A stretch of 64,000 nucleotides of DNA. It comes from Fluviicoccus sp. Lineage in GTDB: Bacteria; Pseudomonadota; Gammaproteobacteria; Pseudomonadales; Moraxellaceae. Positions 63,514 through 64,000 of this stretch are shown here, one piece after another (the first letter of the stretch is position 1; each line of letters opens with the position of its first letter). The notes under the pieces are model-generated. The model searched no databases and had not been told where the DNA came from. It saw only the letters and a program-made list of their open reading frames with translations. The DNA is taken from assembly GCF_030646115.1 (NCBI RefSeq), contig NZ_JAUSMX010000009.1:496001-560000 (forward strand), read 5' to 3'. The translations under genes were made by a program, and so were the position numbers.

Positions 63514-64000
63514 TCAGTGACCCGGTTCATTGTTCCAGAGGTATTTGTGCAGTTGCAGTTGCAGACGGCCTCTTAGGCGGTCTTCCAGCATCCATTCGGC
63601 CAACTCACGGGCGTCCAGTTGGCCGTGGCTGGGTGAAAACAGTACGTCGCCTACCCGGTCAGGCAAGCTGTATTCGTCAGATTTGAAGCGGGCCCACTCA
63701 TAATCCCTGCGGCTGCAGATCACGAACTTGACCTGATCATGACGATTCAGCAACGACATGTTTTCATAGAGATTACGGTGCATTTCACCGGAATCCGGGG
63801 TTTTGAGATCGACAACACGGCTGACCCGGGGATCCACCCGGCTGACGTCCATGGCGCCGCCGGTTTCCAGCGACACCTCAAAACCTTCGTCACACAACAG
63901 CTTCAGCCAGGGGATGCAATCCGGTTGCGCCAAGGGTTCACCACCCGTGACGCACACCAGCGGCGTACGGTAGTGGCGAACCTGTTCTAGCAAATGCGCC
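63514..64000 (-). CDS. queE: 7-carboxy-7-deazaguanine synthase (N-terminus outside window)
   Basis: The frame runs off the right edge, so the radical-SAM CxxxCxxC cluster motif is not visible. What is seen, from [21 protein letters not shown] through [10 protein letters not shown] to [18 protein letters not shown], is typical for QueE (GGEP motif). The last 162 codons and the stop at 63514 are included. Pairs with queC downstream. Confidence 0.93.
   Translation of the reverse strand, partial: AHLLEQVRHYRTPLVCVTGGEPLAQPDCIPWLKLLCDEGFEVSLETGGAMDVSRVDPRVSRVVDLKTPDSGEMHRNLYENMSLLNRHDQVKFVICSRRDYEWARFKSDEYSLPDRVGDVLFSPSHGQLDARELAEWMLEDRLRGRLQLQLHKYLWNNEPGH

Noticed and set aside
1-64000. CRISPR array, prophage or insertion sequence
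   Set aside because: No spaced direct repeats of CRISPR type, no integrase, transposase or phage structural genes were found; the only repeats are the REP-like palindromes and simple hairpins.

Overview
The window looks like a chromosomal segment of a betaproteobacterium. The best clue is gene order: TPR protein - lolB - ispE - tRNA-Gln - prs - rplY - pth - ychF, divergent from hemA - prfA - prmC, plus thiD - thiE - hemL beside hemJ and argC, and a full ccoNOQP-ccoG-fixH-ccoI-ccoS set. A Neisseriales-like or related lineage is plausible, but that is inference from layout and protein flavour, not from a search. Coding density is high, base composition is moderately GC-rich, and I see no phage, integrase, transposase or CRISPR array.

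Layout. 1-8.8 kb: end of a DUF3108 gene, hemL, thiE, thiD and hemJ on the minus strand, argC and a DUF6776 gene on the plus strand, then an orphan zinc-ribbon membrane protein, an esterase and a saccharopine-dehydrogenase-like enzyme. 8.9-15.5 kb: a poly-glycine lipoprotein, an RND efflux permease and adaptor behind a small DUF2892 protein whose promoter carries a CsoR/CstR-like palindrome, a GNAT acetyltransferase and tRNA-Met. 15.6-26.8 kb: a secreted alpha/beta hydrolase, an HlyD-ABC-permease exporter, the pxpBCA 5-oxoprolinase operon, ychF, a GST, a Baeyer-Villiger-type monooxygenase and an ODP-like metallo-beta-lactamase-fold protein. 26.9-43.6 kb: housekeeping genes (pth, rplY, prs, ispE, lolB, hemA, prfA, prmC, a MoeB/HesA protein, a UbiB-family protein), a PF10118 protein, a PAS/HD-GYP protein, PBP1b and a TPR lipoprotein. 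43.6-52.3 kb: cbb3 cytochrome oxidase and its assembly genes. 52.6-58 kb: an SCP2-domain protein, a bufferin/HvfA-type copper RiPP operon, mlaA, and an HsbR/HsbA-like partner-switching pair. 58-64 kb: tal, dusA, a BepA-like protease, a TusA-like protein, bcp, gcvR, queC and the start-truncated queE.

The most notable system is at 53.1-55.2 kb. A secreted precursor with six EG(K/S)C motifs and seven cysteines is followed by a DUF692/MNIO iron enzyme and a DUF2063 partner protein. Such operons make peptides whose cysteines are converted to copper-binding heterocycles. Here it sits about 1 kb from the copper-dependent cbb3 oxidase cluster, which includes the copper-export ATPase CcoI and a TauE/SafE protein with a long His/Met-rich tail. 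The whole 12 kb can be read as a copper supply and copper buffering neighbourhood.

A dispersed palindromic repeat (core GTCGGGCTTCAGCCCGAC) occurs seven times, as three inverted pairs and one singlet. One pair supplies the last residues and the stop codon of pxpA. Several perfect inverted repeats next to gene starts are reported as operator candidates.
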